The notes beneath the pieces are model-generated. The model saw only the letters and a list, made by a program, of their open reading frames with translations, had not been told where the DNA came from and made no database searches. Below, in pieces: positions 25,196 to 33,485 of a stretch of DNA of 64,000 bases. A program made the translations under genes and the position numbers. Source of the stretch: Actinophytocola algeriensis (GTDB taxonomy: Bacteria > Actinomycetota > Actinomycetes > Mycobacteriales > Pseudonocardiaceae); the NCBI RefSeq assembly GCF_014203735.1, contig NZ_JACHJQ010000003.1:915326-979325 (forward strand), written 5' to 3'. How positions within the stretch are numbered: the first letter of the stretch is position 1; every line of letters starts with the position of its first letter.

Positions 25196-27985
25196 GTGGC
25201 AGGTTCTAACGGGACGAAGAAGAGCGGGTCGGCGGGGGCCGAGCCGCGGCGGCTGGTGATCGTCGAGTCGCCGGCCAAGGCGCGGAAGATCGCTTCCTAC
25301 CTCGGCCGGAACTTCGTCGTGGAATCCTCTCGCGGACACATCCGCGACCTGCCCCGCAAGGCGGCCGAGGTGCCCGCGAAGTACAAGGGCGAGTCGTGGT
25401 CGAACCTCGGCGTGAACGTCGACAACGGCTTCGAGCCGATCTACATCGTCACGCCGGACAAGAAGGCCACGGTCACGGAGCTGAAGGAAGCGCTGAAGAC
25501 CGTCGACGAGCTCTACCTCGCGACAGACGGTGACCGCGAGGGCGAGGCCATCGCGTGGCACCTGCTCGAGGCGCTCAAGCCGAAGGTGCCGGTCAGCCGG
25601 ATGGTCTTCCACGAGATCACCGAGTCGGCGATCCGCGCCGCCGCGCAGAACACCCGGCCGCTCGACCAGGACCTGGTGGACGCGCAGGAGACCCGCCGCA
25701 TCCTCGACCGCCTGTACGGCTACGAGGTCAGCCCGGTCCTGTGGAAGAAGATCACCCGCGGTCTGTCCGCGGGCCGCGTGCAGTCGGTCGCGACCAGGAT
25801 CGTCGTGGACCGCGAGCGGGAGCGGATGAAGTTCGTCTCCGCCTCGTACTGGGACATCTCCGCGAAGCTCGACGCCGGTGCGGAGGCCGAGCCGCGCAAC
25901 TTCGGTGCGCGCCTGGTCTCCGTCGACGGCAACAAGCTCGCCACCGGCCGCGACTTCGGCCCGGACGGGCAGCTGAAGAACAAGGTGCTGCGCCTCGACG
26001 AGGCCGACGCCCGACGGCTCGCCGACGCGCTGACCGGCTCCGAGCTGCGGGTCTCCTCGGTCGAGGAGAAGCCGTACACCCGGCGGCCCTACCCGCCGTT
26101 CATGACGTCCACGCTGCAGCAGGAGGCCGGCCGCAAGCTGCGCTTCGGCTCCGACCGCACCATGCGGGTGGCGCAGCGGCTGTACGAGAACGGCTACATC
26201 ACCTACATGCGTACCGACTCCACGACGCTGTCCGAGACGGCGATCGCGGCGGCCCGTGCGCAGGCCCGTGAGCTGTACGGCGACGCGTTCGTGTCGCCGC
26301 AGCCCCGCCAGTACACGCGCAAGGTCAAGAACGCGCAGGAGGCGCACGAGGCCATCCGCCCCGCTGGCGAGGTGTTCCGCACGCCGGGCCAGGTCGCCGG
26401 TGAGCTGGAGACCGACGAGTTCCGCCTGTACGAGCTGATCTGGCAGCGCACGGTCGCCTCCCAGATGGCCGACGCGCGCGGCACGACCATGAGCGTCCGC
26501 ATCACCGGCACCGCCGGGTCCGGCGAGGAGTGCACGTTCGCCGCGTCCGGCCGCACTATCACGTTCCCCGGCTTCCTCCGCGCGTACGTCGAGACCGTGG
26601 ACACCGAGGAGGGCGGCGAGGCCGACGACGCCGAGCGCAGGCTGCCGCAGCTGGTCAAGGACCAGGGCGTCACCGCGACCGAGCTGAACCCGGACGGCCA
26701 CACCACGAGCCCGCCGCCGCGCTACACCGAGCCGAGCCTGGTCAAGGCCCTCGAGGAGCTGGGCATCGGCCGCCCGTCGACGTACGCGTCGATCATCAAC
26801 ACCATCCAGGACCGCGGCTACGTGTGGAAGAAGGGTTCCGCGCTCGTGCCGTCCTGGATCGCGTTCTCCGTGGTCGGGCTGCTGGAGCGGCACTTCGGCA
26901 GGCTCGTTGACTACGACTTCACGGCCGCGATGGAAGACGAGCTGGACCGCATCGCCGCCGGTGAGCAGCAGCGCACCACGTGGCTGTCCGGCTTCTACTT
27001 CGGTGGCGACGTGGGCCCGGAGGGCTCGGTCGGCCGCGACGGCGGGCTGAAGAAGCTGGTCGGCTCCGGCGTGGACACGATCGACGCCCGCGAGATCAAC
27101 TCGATCCCGCTGTTCGACGACGACACCGGTCGCGCGGTCGTGGTCCGCGTCGGCCGCTACGGGCCCTACCTCGAGCGCGACGGCGACGGGCCGAACGGCG
27201 CGGAGAACCCGCAGCGCGCGAACCTGCCGGAGGACCTGCCGCCGGACGAGCTGAGCCTGGAGATCGCCGAGAAGCTGTTCTCGACGCCCGTCGAGGGCCG
27301 CACGCTCGGCACGGACCCGGTGACCGGCCACGAGATCGTGGCCAAGGAAGGCCGCTTCGGCCCGTACGTCACCGAGATCCTGCCCGAGCCGGAGGACACC
27401 TCGGCCAAGGCGAAGAAGGCGGCGCCGAAGCCGCGCACCGGCTCGTTGTTCAAGGCGATGTCCATCGAGTCGATCACGCTCGAGGACGCGCTCAAGTTGC
27501 TGTCGCTGCCCAGGGTGGTCGGGAACGACCCGGTGAGCGGCGAGGAGATCACCGCGCAGAACGGCCGCTACGGCCCGTACCTCAAGAAGGGCACGGACTC
27601 CCGGTCGCTCGCCAACGAGGACGAGCTGTTCACGGTCACCATCGAGGACGCGCTGAAGCTGTACGCCGAGCCGAAGCGCCGCGGTCGCCAGGCCGCCGCG
27701 TCCGCGCCGCCGCTCAAGGAGCTCGGCAACGACCCGGTGTCCGGCAAGCCGATGGTGGTCAAGGACGGCCGGTTCGGCCCGTACGTCACCGACGGCGAGT
27801 ACAACGCGTCGCTGCGCAAGTCCGACAGCGTCGAGACGCTGACCGACGAGCGGGCGGCAGAACTGCTGGCGGAGAAGCGCGCGAAGGGCCCGGCGCCCAA
27901 GCGCACGACCCGCAAGGCCGGCACGACCAAGGCGCCTGCGAAGAAGGCCCCGGCGAAGAAGGCACCTGCCAAGTCGAAGTCGTAG
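25196..27985 (+). CDS. topA: DNA topoisomerase I
   Basis: This 929-residue type IA topoisomerase relaxes negative supercoils. The TOPRIM domain is RLVIVESPAKARKIASYLG, with the acidic triad in ATDGDREGEAIAW. The active-site tyrosine lies in GYITYMRTDS (Y337). The C-terminal half has actinobacterial repeats of the form N/T-D-P-V-S/T-G ... GRFGPYV (three clear copies between about residues 700 and 870). A lysine-rich tail (KKAPAKKAPAKKAPAKSKS) is typical of actinobacterial TopA, where it aids processivity. The GTG start has a modest AGAGAGCGGGA upstream. Repeats and a palindrome in the leader may mediate regulation. Confidence 0.97.
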   Translation: MAGSNGTKKSGSAGAEPRRLVIVESPAKARKIASYLGRNFVVESSRGHIRDLPRKAAEVPAKYKGESWSNLGVNVDNGFEPIYIVTPDKKATVTELKEALKTVDELYLATDGDREGEAIAWHLLEALKPKVPVSRMVFHEITESAIRAAAQNTRPLDQDLVDAQETRRILDRLYGYEVSPVLWKKITRGLSAGRVQSVATRIVVDRERERMKFVSASYWDISAKLDAGAEAEPRNFGARLVSVDGNKLATGRDFGPDGQLKNKVLRLDEADARRLADALTGSELRVSSVEEKPYTRRPYPPFMTSTLQQEAGRKLRFGSDRTMRVAQRLYENGYITYMRTDSTTLSETAIAAARAQARELYGDAFVSPQPRQYTRKVKNAQEAHEAIRPAGEVFRTPGQVAGELETDEFRLYELIWQRTVASQMADARGTTMSVRITGTAGSGEECTFAASGRTITFPGFLRAYVETVDTEEGGEADDAERRLPQLVKDQGVTATELNPDGHTTSPPPRYTEPSLVKALEELGIGRPSTYASIINTIQDRGYVWKKGSALVPSWIAFSVVGLLERHFGRLVDYDFTAAMEDELDRIAAGEQQRTTWLSGFYFGGDVGPEGSVGRDGGLKKLVGSGVDTIDAREINSIPLFDDDTGRAVVVRVGRYGPYLERDGDGPNGAENPQRANLPEDLPPDELSLEIAEKLFSTPVEGRTLGTDPVTGHEIVAKEGRFGPYVTEILPEPEDTSAKAKKAAPKPRTGSLFKAMSIESITLEDALKLLSLPRVVGNDPVSGEEITAQNGRYGPYLKKGTDSRSLANEDELFTVTIEDALKLYAEPKRRGRQAAASAPPLKELGNDPVSGKPMVVKDGRFGPYVTDGEYNASLRKSDSVETLTDERAAELLAEKRAKGPAPKRTTRKAGTTKAPAKKAPAKKAPAKSKS

Positions 27986-28027
27986 TTGGATACCGTTCCC
28001 CGTCACGAACGGGTGAGGGGGAACGGC

Positions 28028-29236
28028 ATGACCGACGTGGCGGTGTCCGACGGGTTCGACCGGCCGGCGGTCGAGGCGTGGTTCCGGTGGCGGGGGCTGC
28101 CGCTCGTGGTGCGCCGCGACGAACGCGGGTCACGCCTGCTGCAGCGCGCGGTGCCCGCGCTCGTCTTCGTGATGGTCCTCGACCCGCTGATCACGGCCGT
28201 CACCTGGCTGCTGGACGTGCCGGCGGCCGAGCTGGAACGGCGGATGGCCAACACCGCCTACGTGTTCGTGCTGCTCGCGGTCATCGTCACCGCGCTGGTC
28301 GTGCCGCTCCTCGCGGGCTGGGGTTCGTCGCGGTGGATGCGGGCGCTGTCGCGGCGCGGCCGGTGGGTGCTCGCCAGGTTCGTGTTGCTGCTCAACGTGG
28401 TCGTGCTGCCGCTCGTCGAGTGGTGGGCCGGGCTGCGGACGGGGTTGTGGCAGTCGCTCGCGATCAACATCGGCGTGACGTTGGTCATGCTCTTCGCCGT
28501 CTGGGTCGGGGCGGGCTCGATCCTCGCGTGGGGGCTGCGCAAGGCCGTCGCCGAGCTGGGCACGGTCGGCCGGATGGCGACGAAAGCGTTGCCGCTGCTG
28601 GTGTTGGTCGTCATCTTCGCGTTCTTCTCGACCGAGATGTGGCAGATCGCCGACGGCCTGCCGCGCTGGCGGTTGTGGCTGGTGGTGGCGTTGTTCGCGG
28701 TGCTGGCGGTCCTGTTCATGGCCGCGCGGCTCGACGAGGAACTCCGCGCGATGATCGACAAGGTGGCGGGGGACCGGCTCGGCGACCTGGCCGACATGTT
28801 GCGGAAGACACCGCTCGCGGGTGCCGTCGACGGCCCGCCGATCGCGCCGCTTCCCCTGGGTCGCAGGGAGCGGGCGAACATCACACTGGTGCTGTTCGTC
28901 GCGCAGCTGCTGCAGATCCTCGTGCTCAGCGTCCTGGTGTTCTGCCTGCTCATCGCGTTGGGCGCGCTCGCCATCAACGGCCCGGTGATCGACGCGTGGC
29001 TCGGTGACGGCTTCTCGAAGATCCAGGGCACGCTGTTCGGGGTCGCGCTGCCGCTGCCGCGCGCGCTCGTGCACGTGTCGCTGTTCCTCGCCGCGTTCTC
29101 CGGCCTGTACTTCGCCGCGACCGCCGCCACCGACCAGCACTACCGGGACTCGTTCTTCGAACCGCTCTTGGCTGACGTTCGAGTTTCCCTTGCGGCACGT
29201 CAGGTTTATCTCGCCCGGCGCGGAGAAGACTCCTAG
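28028..29236 (+). CDS. Multi-pass membrane protein of unknown function
   Basis: This 402-residue integral membrane protein follows topA with 42 bp between. I count about 7-8 hydrophobic helices: residues 35-55, 75-100, 115-140, 145-170, 185-210, 215-235, 285-315 and 335-365. A cytoplasmic-looking amphipathic segment (DEELRAMIDKVAGDRLGDLADML) lies between helices 6 and 7. ATG 28028 has GAGGGGGAA 6 bases upstream. No transporter or enzyme motif is seen. In mycobacteria the gene after topA is an adenylate cyclase (Rv3645); this is not one. Confidence 0.75.
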   Translation: MTDVAVSDGFDRPAVEAWFRWRGLPLVVRRDERGSRLLQRAVPALVFVMVLDPLITAVTWLLDVPAAELERRMANTAYVFVLLAVIVTALVVPLLAGWGSSRWMRALSRRGRWVLARFVLLLNVVVLPLVEWWAGLRTGLWQSLAINIGVTLVMLFAVWVGAGSILAWGLRKAVAELGTVGRMATKALPLLVLVVIFAFFSTEMWQIADGLPRWRLWLVVALFAVLAVLFMAARLDEELRAMIDKVAGDRLGDLADMLRKTPLAGAVDGPPIAPLPLGRRERANITLVLFVAQLLQILVLSVLVFCLLIALGALAINGPVIDAWLGDGFSKIQGTLFGVALPLPRALVHVSLFLAAFSGLYFAATAATDQHYRDSFFEPLLADVRVSLAARQVYLARRGEDS

Positions 29237-29289
29237 TCTGGTAGTTGGATGCGGTACGTCACCGACAGGTAGCGCAGGGAGTGGACGAC

Positions 29290-29820
29290 ATGGCGAGCTG
29301 GAATCACGACGGCACCCAGGACCCCGGGCCGCCGCCGCTCATGTCAGACCCGCTGTCCGGCCTGGTGACCGGCGGGAAGTACGACGCGGAGGCCGTCCGG
29401 GTGCGGGTGGTCGAGCCCTCGATGCCCGACATCGAGCACGTGCGCGAGGCGATGGCCTCGGTGCTCGACGAGGACTCCGAGCTGATGATGGCGATGCCCG
29501 CGACGCCGGTGAACGAGCAGCCGGAGCGGGACCTCGGCGCCAACGACCCGGACGCCGGTGACGGCGGCGAGAACGTCGGTCCCGCCGCGGCGGCCCCGGC
29601 CCCCGCCCCGGCACCTGCGCCGCCGACGCCGCCCGCCGGTATCCCCGTGCTGCCCGCCGGGCGCATCCCGCTTCAGCGCGGGGCACCGCCCCGGCCGCTG
29701 CGGCGCGGGTCGTTCTCGCCGGGGTTCGCGGCCGTCGGGCTGCTACTGCTGGTGATCGGAGTGCTCGTCATCGTGATGCTGGCGAACCTGATCGACACGA
29801 TCTCGTCTTTGTTCAGCTGA
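29290..29820 (+). CDS. Small single-pass membrane protein, Pro/Ala-rich, unknown function
   Basis: The 176-residue protein has a soluble N-terminal 75 residues (DAEAVRVRVVEPSMPDIEHV...) and a Pro/Ala-rich linker (residues 100-135). A C-terminal membrane helix follows (AAVGLLLLVIGVLVIVMLA), with a very short outside tail. ATG 29290 is preferred for AGGGAGTGG about 6 bases upstream. The layout suggests a tail-anchored protein exposing its N-terminus to the cytoplasm. No family is recognised. It is in line with the preceding membrane-protein gene, 53 bp downstream. Confidence 0.7.
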   Translation: MASWNHDGTQDPGPPPLMSDPLSGLVTGGKYDAEAVRVRVVEPSMPDIEHVREAMASVLDEDSELMMAMPATPVNEQPERDLGANDPDAGDGGENVGPAAAAPAPAPAPAPPTPPAGIPVLPAGRIPLQRGAPPRPLRRGSFSPGFAAVGLLLLVIGVLVIVMLANLIDTISSLFS

Positions 29821-29926
29821 ACCCTCAGCACTCTCAGCTTGGCCGCGTTACCTTACCCGCGCGGCCGACTGGGCGGCCGTACGCGCATCCCGGTTACCCT
29901 GGACGCGCGAGCGGGTTGGAGATGGG

Positions 29927-32038
29927 GTGGCTGGCATCATCGGGGGCGCGAGCACGGAACCGGACGGTGGCGCCAGGTCGCCGGCCGAGTCGAACGCTTC
30001 CATCACACACCGTGCGCGGAGTGTGCTCGCCATCAGGGGCTTTCGCAGACTCTGGGGCGTCACCTACCTGTGTAGCATCGGTGACTGGCTGTCACTGCTT
30101 GCGCTGACCAGCCTGGTCACCAAGATGACCGACGGTTACTCGGCGGCGAGCTTCGCGTTCGCCGGGGTCGTCCTCACCCAGCTGCTGCCCGGGCTGCTGT
30201 TCGCGCCGCTCGGCGGGCTGTTCGCGGACCGGTTCGACCGCCGCAAGGTCATGGTGGTCTGCGACGTGCTGCGCTGCGCGCTGTTCGTGTCGATCGCGCT
30301 CGTGGGCACGCCGCTGTGGCTGTTCGTGGCGAACTTCCTCATCGGCTGCTGCTCGATGATGTGGATCCCGTCCAAGGACGCGGCGGTGCCGAACCTGCTG
30401 CGCCGCTCCGACCAGGTCGAGACCGCGGCGCAGCTCGGGTTGGTCATGACCTACGGCATCGCCGCCATCACCGGCGCCGGCCTGTACGCGATCATCACCG
30501 GCATCACCACGAACCTCAACCTCCAGCCGGACCCAGAGGGCCTCGGCATGGCGAAGATCATCGTGGTGGTCGTCGGGGCGCTGTACCTCACCAGCGCGCT
30601 CCTCATCGCGACCCGCATCCCCGAGCTGTCCAGCCGCGACACCCCGCTCGCCGAGGCGCGCAAGGCGGAGAAGAAGGCCGCGGAGGAGTCGGGCGAGAAG
30701 CTGGGCTTCGGCGCGATGGTCCGCGACGCCGGCCGGTTCGTGCGCACCACACCGCTCGTCCGCGGCCTGCTCATCGGCATGGTCGGCGCGTTCGCCGCGG
30801 CCGGTGCGCTGATCGGGTCGGCGAACCTGTACGCGAGCAGCCTCCGCGGTGGCGCTTCGACGTTCGGCCTGCTGATGGTGGCCATGTTCATCGGTCTCGC
30901 CACCGGCATGGCCGGGGCACCGAAACTCGCGCGGCGGCTGCCGCACAACCGGCTGTTCGGCATCGCGATCGTGCTGGCGGGCGTCACGCTGGTACTGGTG
31001 GCGCTGTCGCCGCACCTGTTCGTCTCGCTGATCACCGTGATGATCGTCGGTGCGTGCGCGGGCGCGGCGTTCCTGACCGGCGTGACGATCATCGGCACGC
31101 AGATCGAGGACGCGATCCGCGGCCGCATCAACGCGATCTACCAGGCGCTGATGAAGGTCATCCTGGCCGGCGCGCTGGCGCTGACCCCGCTGCTCGTCGG
31201 CCTGGTGCAGCCGCACAAGGTCATCGTGTGGGGCCGCGAGATGACCATCGACGGCACCCGCCCGGTGCTGCTGGGTGCCGGGCTGATCGCCGCGCTGGTC
31301 GGCGTGATCGCGTACCGCCAGATGGACGACCGCCGCACCGAGCCGATCCTCGCCGACCTGCTGAACGCGATCCGCGGCAAGCCGCGCCGGTCGACCGGCC
31401 TGCTGGTCGCGGTGGAGGCCGACATCGCGAGCGACACCTCGACCCAGGCGCGCCTGCTCGCCGACTGGCTGAAGCGGCCGGGGGCCAAGGAGGTGCTGCT
31501 GGCCACCGACCCCGCGCTGGACGACCAGCGGCTGCGGGCGGTGCTGTCGGGTGCGCAGCTGACCGGCGCCAGGGCGCACGCGCTGGTGGCGGCGGCCGTG
31601 CGGGCGGACATCGTGGAACGCCAGATCCGGCCCGCGCTGGACCGCGGCGCGCTCGTCGTGATGGAACGGTTCGTCGACAGCCCGCTCGCGCACCTGTCCG
31701 CCGCGGCCGATCTCGACCCGGCCGAGCTGGAGGGCCTCGCCGACTGGGCGACGGCCCGGCTGCGCCCGGACGTCACGATCCTGCTGGACCGCGACCCGAG
31801 CACGCTCGACCCGACGCAGCGGCGGTCGTCGTCGACCGACCACTGGCAGGTGCAGAAGGTGCTGACCGAGATGGCCGCCGCGGACCCGGACCGGTACGTG
31901 GTGGTGGACGCCGACGGCACCCCGGAGCAGGTGGCGGTGCGGGTGCGGATCGCCGTGCAGACCGCGCTGGCCGGGCGCAGGCTCGGCAGCCTCGTGCCGA
32001 GCGATAGCCTCGCTCCGGTGGAGGTTCGGGCGACCTAG
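29927..32038 (+). CDS. MFS transporter fused to a degenerate thymidylate-kinase-like domain
   Basis: The 703-residue fusion starts with a 10-12 helix MFS domain (residues 40-475) containing the conserved loop GGLFADRFDRRKVM. A C-terminal segment (about 485-690) has the outline of dTMP kinase: VAVEADIASDTSTQARLLADW, VVMERFVDSPLAHLS, RPDVTILLDRDP. Actinomycete proteins of this layout are annotated as bifunctional MFS/dTMP kinase. Here the kinase P-loop (GxxGxGKST) is replaced by EADIASDTST, with no lysine, so kinase activity is unlikely and another tmk should exist elsewhere. GTG 29927 has GGAGATGGG just upstream. It precedes the delta' gene, where tmk-holB pairs are common. Confidence 0.87.
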   Translation: MAGIIGGASTEPDGGARSPAESNASITHRARSVLAIRGFRRLWGVTYLCSIGDWLSLLALTSLVTKMTDGYSAASFAFAGVVLTQLLPGLLFAPLGGLFADRFDRRKVMVVCDVLRCALFVSIALVGTPLWLFVANFLIGCCSMMWIPSKDAAVPNLLRRSDQVETAAQLGLVMTYGIAAITGAGLYAIITGITTNLNLQPDPEGLGMAKIIVVVVGALYLTSALLIATRIPELSSRDTPLAEARKAEKKAAEESGEKLGFGAMVRDAGRFVRTTPLVRGLLIGMVGAFAAAGALIGSANLYASSLRGGASTFGLLMVAMFIGLATGMAGAPKLARRLPHNRLFGIAIVLAGVTLVLVALSPHLFVSLITVMIVGACAGAAFLTGVTIIGTQIEDAIRGRINAIYQALMKVILAGALALTPLLVGLVQPHKVIVWGREMTIDGTRPVLLGAGLIAALVGVIAYRQMDDRRTEPILADLLNAIRGKPRRSTGLLVAVEADIASDTSTQARLLADWLKRPGAKEVLLATDPALDDQRLRAVLSGAQLTGARAHALVAAAVRADIVERQIRPALDRGALVVMERFVDSPLAHLSAAADLDPAELEGLADWATARLRPDVTILLDRDPSTLDPTQRRSSSTDHWQVQKVLTEMAAADPDRYVVVDADGTPEQVAVRVRIAVQTALAGRRLGSLVPSDSLAPVEVRAT

Positions 32039-32066
32039 GTCCGGGCCACGTAACCGGAGGCGCGCT

Positions 32067-33263
32067 GTGGGCACCGTGTGGTCGCAGGTGGTCGGCCAGC
32101 CGGAGGCCGTCGAAGTGCTGACGGCGTCGGCGACCGTGGCGGCGAAGATCGTCGACGGCACGTTCGAAGGCGGCTCGACGTCGGCGGTCGCGCACGCGTG
32201 GCTGTTCACCGGCCCACCCGGTTCCGGCCGGTCCGTTGCGGCGAAAGCGTTCGCGGCGGCGCTGCAGTGCGAGACGGGCACGGGCTGCGGCTCGTGCGCC
32301 GGTTGCCGGACGGCGATGGCCGGGACCCACGCGGACGTCCACGTGGTCGTGCCGGAGGGCCTGTCGATCTCGGTGGCGGAGATGCGCTCGCTGGTGCAGA
32401 TCGCCGCCCGCAGGCCGACCGGTGCCCGCTGGCAGGTGGTGATCATCACGGACGCGGACCGCCTCACGGAGGGCGCCGCGAACGCGCTGCTCAAGGCGGT
32501 GGAGGAGCCACCGGAGCGGACCGTCTTCCTGCTGGCCGCCCCGTCGGACCACCCGGAGGACGTGCCGGTGACGATCCGGTCGCGCTGCCGCCACCTCGGC
32601 CTGCGCACCCCGTCGTCCGCCGCCATCGCGGAGGTCCTGCAGACCCGCGACGGCATCTCGCCGGACATGGCGCGGTGGGCGGCGTCGGTGTGCGGCGGCC
32701 ACGTCGGCCGCGCCCGCCGCCTGGCCACGGACGAATCGGCCCGCACCCGCCGCGAGTCGGTGCTGCGGATCCCGCTGAACCTGCGCCGCCTGGCGGATGT
32801 CTTCGACTGCGCGGACGTCCTGGTGAAGGCGGCCGAGGCGGACGCGAGCGAGGTCAGCGGCACCCGCGACGAGGCGGAGAAGGAAGCCCTGAAGACCGCG
32901 ATGGGCCACGGCGGCACCGGCAAGGGCACGGCGAGCGCGACCCGCGGCAGCGCGGCGGCCATCAAGGAGCTGGAGCGCAGGCAGAAAAGCCGGGCGACCA
33001 GGACCCAGCGCGACGCCATCGACCTGGCCCTGGTCGATCTGGCGGCGTTCTACCGCGACGTGCTGGTGGTGTCGTCGGGCAGCGACGCGACCCTGAACCA
33101 CCCGGACCGTGAACGCGACGCACGCCAGGCCGCGGCCACGTGGACACCGGACTCGACGCTGAAGCGCCTGGAGGCCGTCCTCGCGTGCCGCGAGGCGATG
33201 GAGCTGAACGTGAAACCGAGGATCGCCATCGAGGCGATGCTGACCGCGATGCACTTCGGCTGA
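32067..33263 (+). CDS. holB: DNA polymerase III delta' subunit
   Basis: This 398-residue clamp-loader subunit is of the AAA+ fold. Its Walker A is GPPGSGRS (49-56), with Arg replacing the catalytic lysine (R55), as expected for a non-hydrolysing delta' protein. The zinc-binding cluster has cysteines at 68, 74, 77 and 80. The sensor region includes ITDADRLTEGAANALLKAVEEPP. Delta' opens the beta clamp together with delta and gamma/tau. GTG 32067 has GGAGG 6-7 bases upstream. It corresponds to Rv3644c. It is encoded right after the MFS/TMK-like gene (28 bp gap), as in the tmk-holB operons of many bacteria. Confidence 0.94.
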   Translation: MGTVWSQVVGQPEAVEVLTASATVAAKIVDGTFEGGSTSAVAHAWLFTGPPGSGRSVAAKAFAAALQCETGTGCGSCAGCRTAMAGTHADVHVVVPEGLSISVAEMRSLVQIAARRPTGARWQVVIITDADRLTEGAANALLKAVEEPPERTVFLLAAPSDHPEDVPVTIRSRCRHLGLRTPSSAAIAEVLQTRDGISPDMARWAASVCGGHVGRARRLATDESARTRRESVLRIPLNLRRLADVFDCADVLVKAAEADASEVSGTRDEAEKEALKTAMGHGGTGKGTASATRGSAAAIKELERRQKSRATRTQRDAIDLALVDLAAFYRDVLVVSSGSDATLNHPDRERDARQAAATWTPDSTLKRLEAVLACREAMELNVKPRIAIEAMLTAMHFG

Positions 33264-33264
33264 G

Positions 33265-33386
33265 TTGTCCACAGGCACGTGGCTACTCGATCGTGAAGTA
33301 GGCGCGGAGCACCCACTGATCAGCAGGTAAACCGCGACAGCGGCAGGTGGACGGGGCCTGTGGACAACCCCGCCACCTGTGGACAA
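33265..33386. promoter_or_regulatory. DnaA-box cluster: one single box and one tandem pair, copy 2
   Basis: TTGTCCACA lies at 33265-33273 on the plus strand. Two minus-strand boxes (TGTGGACAA as read on plus) lie at 33359-33367 and 33378-33386, again 19 bp apart. All three are exact consensus boxes. The 222-bp gap separates the convergent ends of holB and the surface-protein gene, so a promoter role is unlikely here. Confidence 0.72.
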
Positions 33387-33485
33387 CTCGCGATCATCCG
33401 ACCGCCGGTGTCGTACCCGTGCCGTAGCGTGGTTCGAGGGGGCCGGAGGCCAAGCCGGCCCCGTCCGGGGCCGGCTCAGCCGGGC

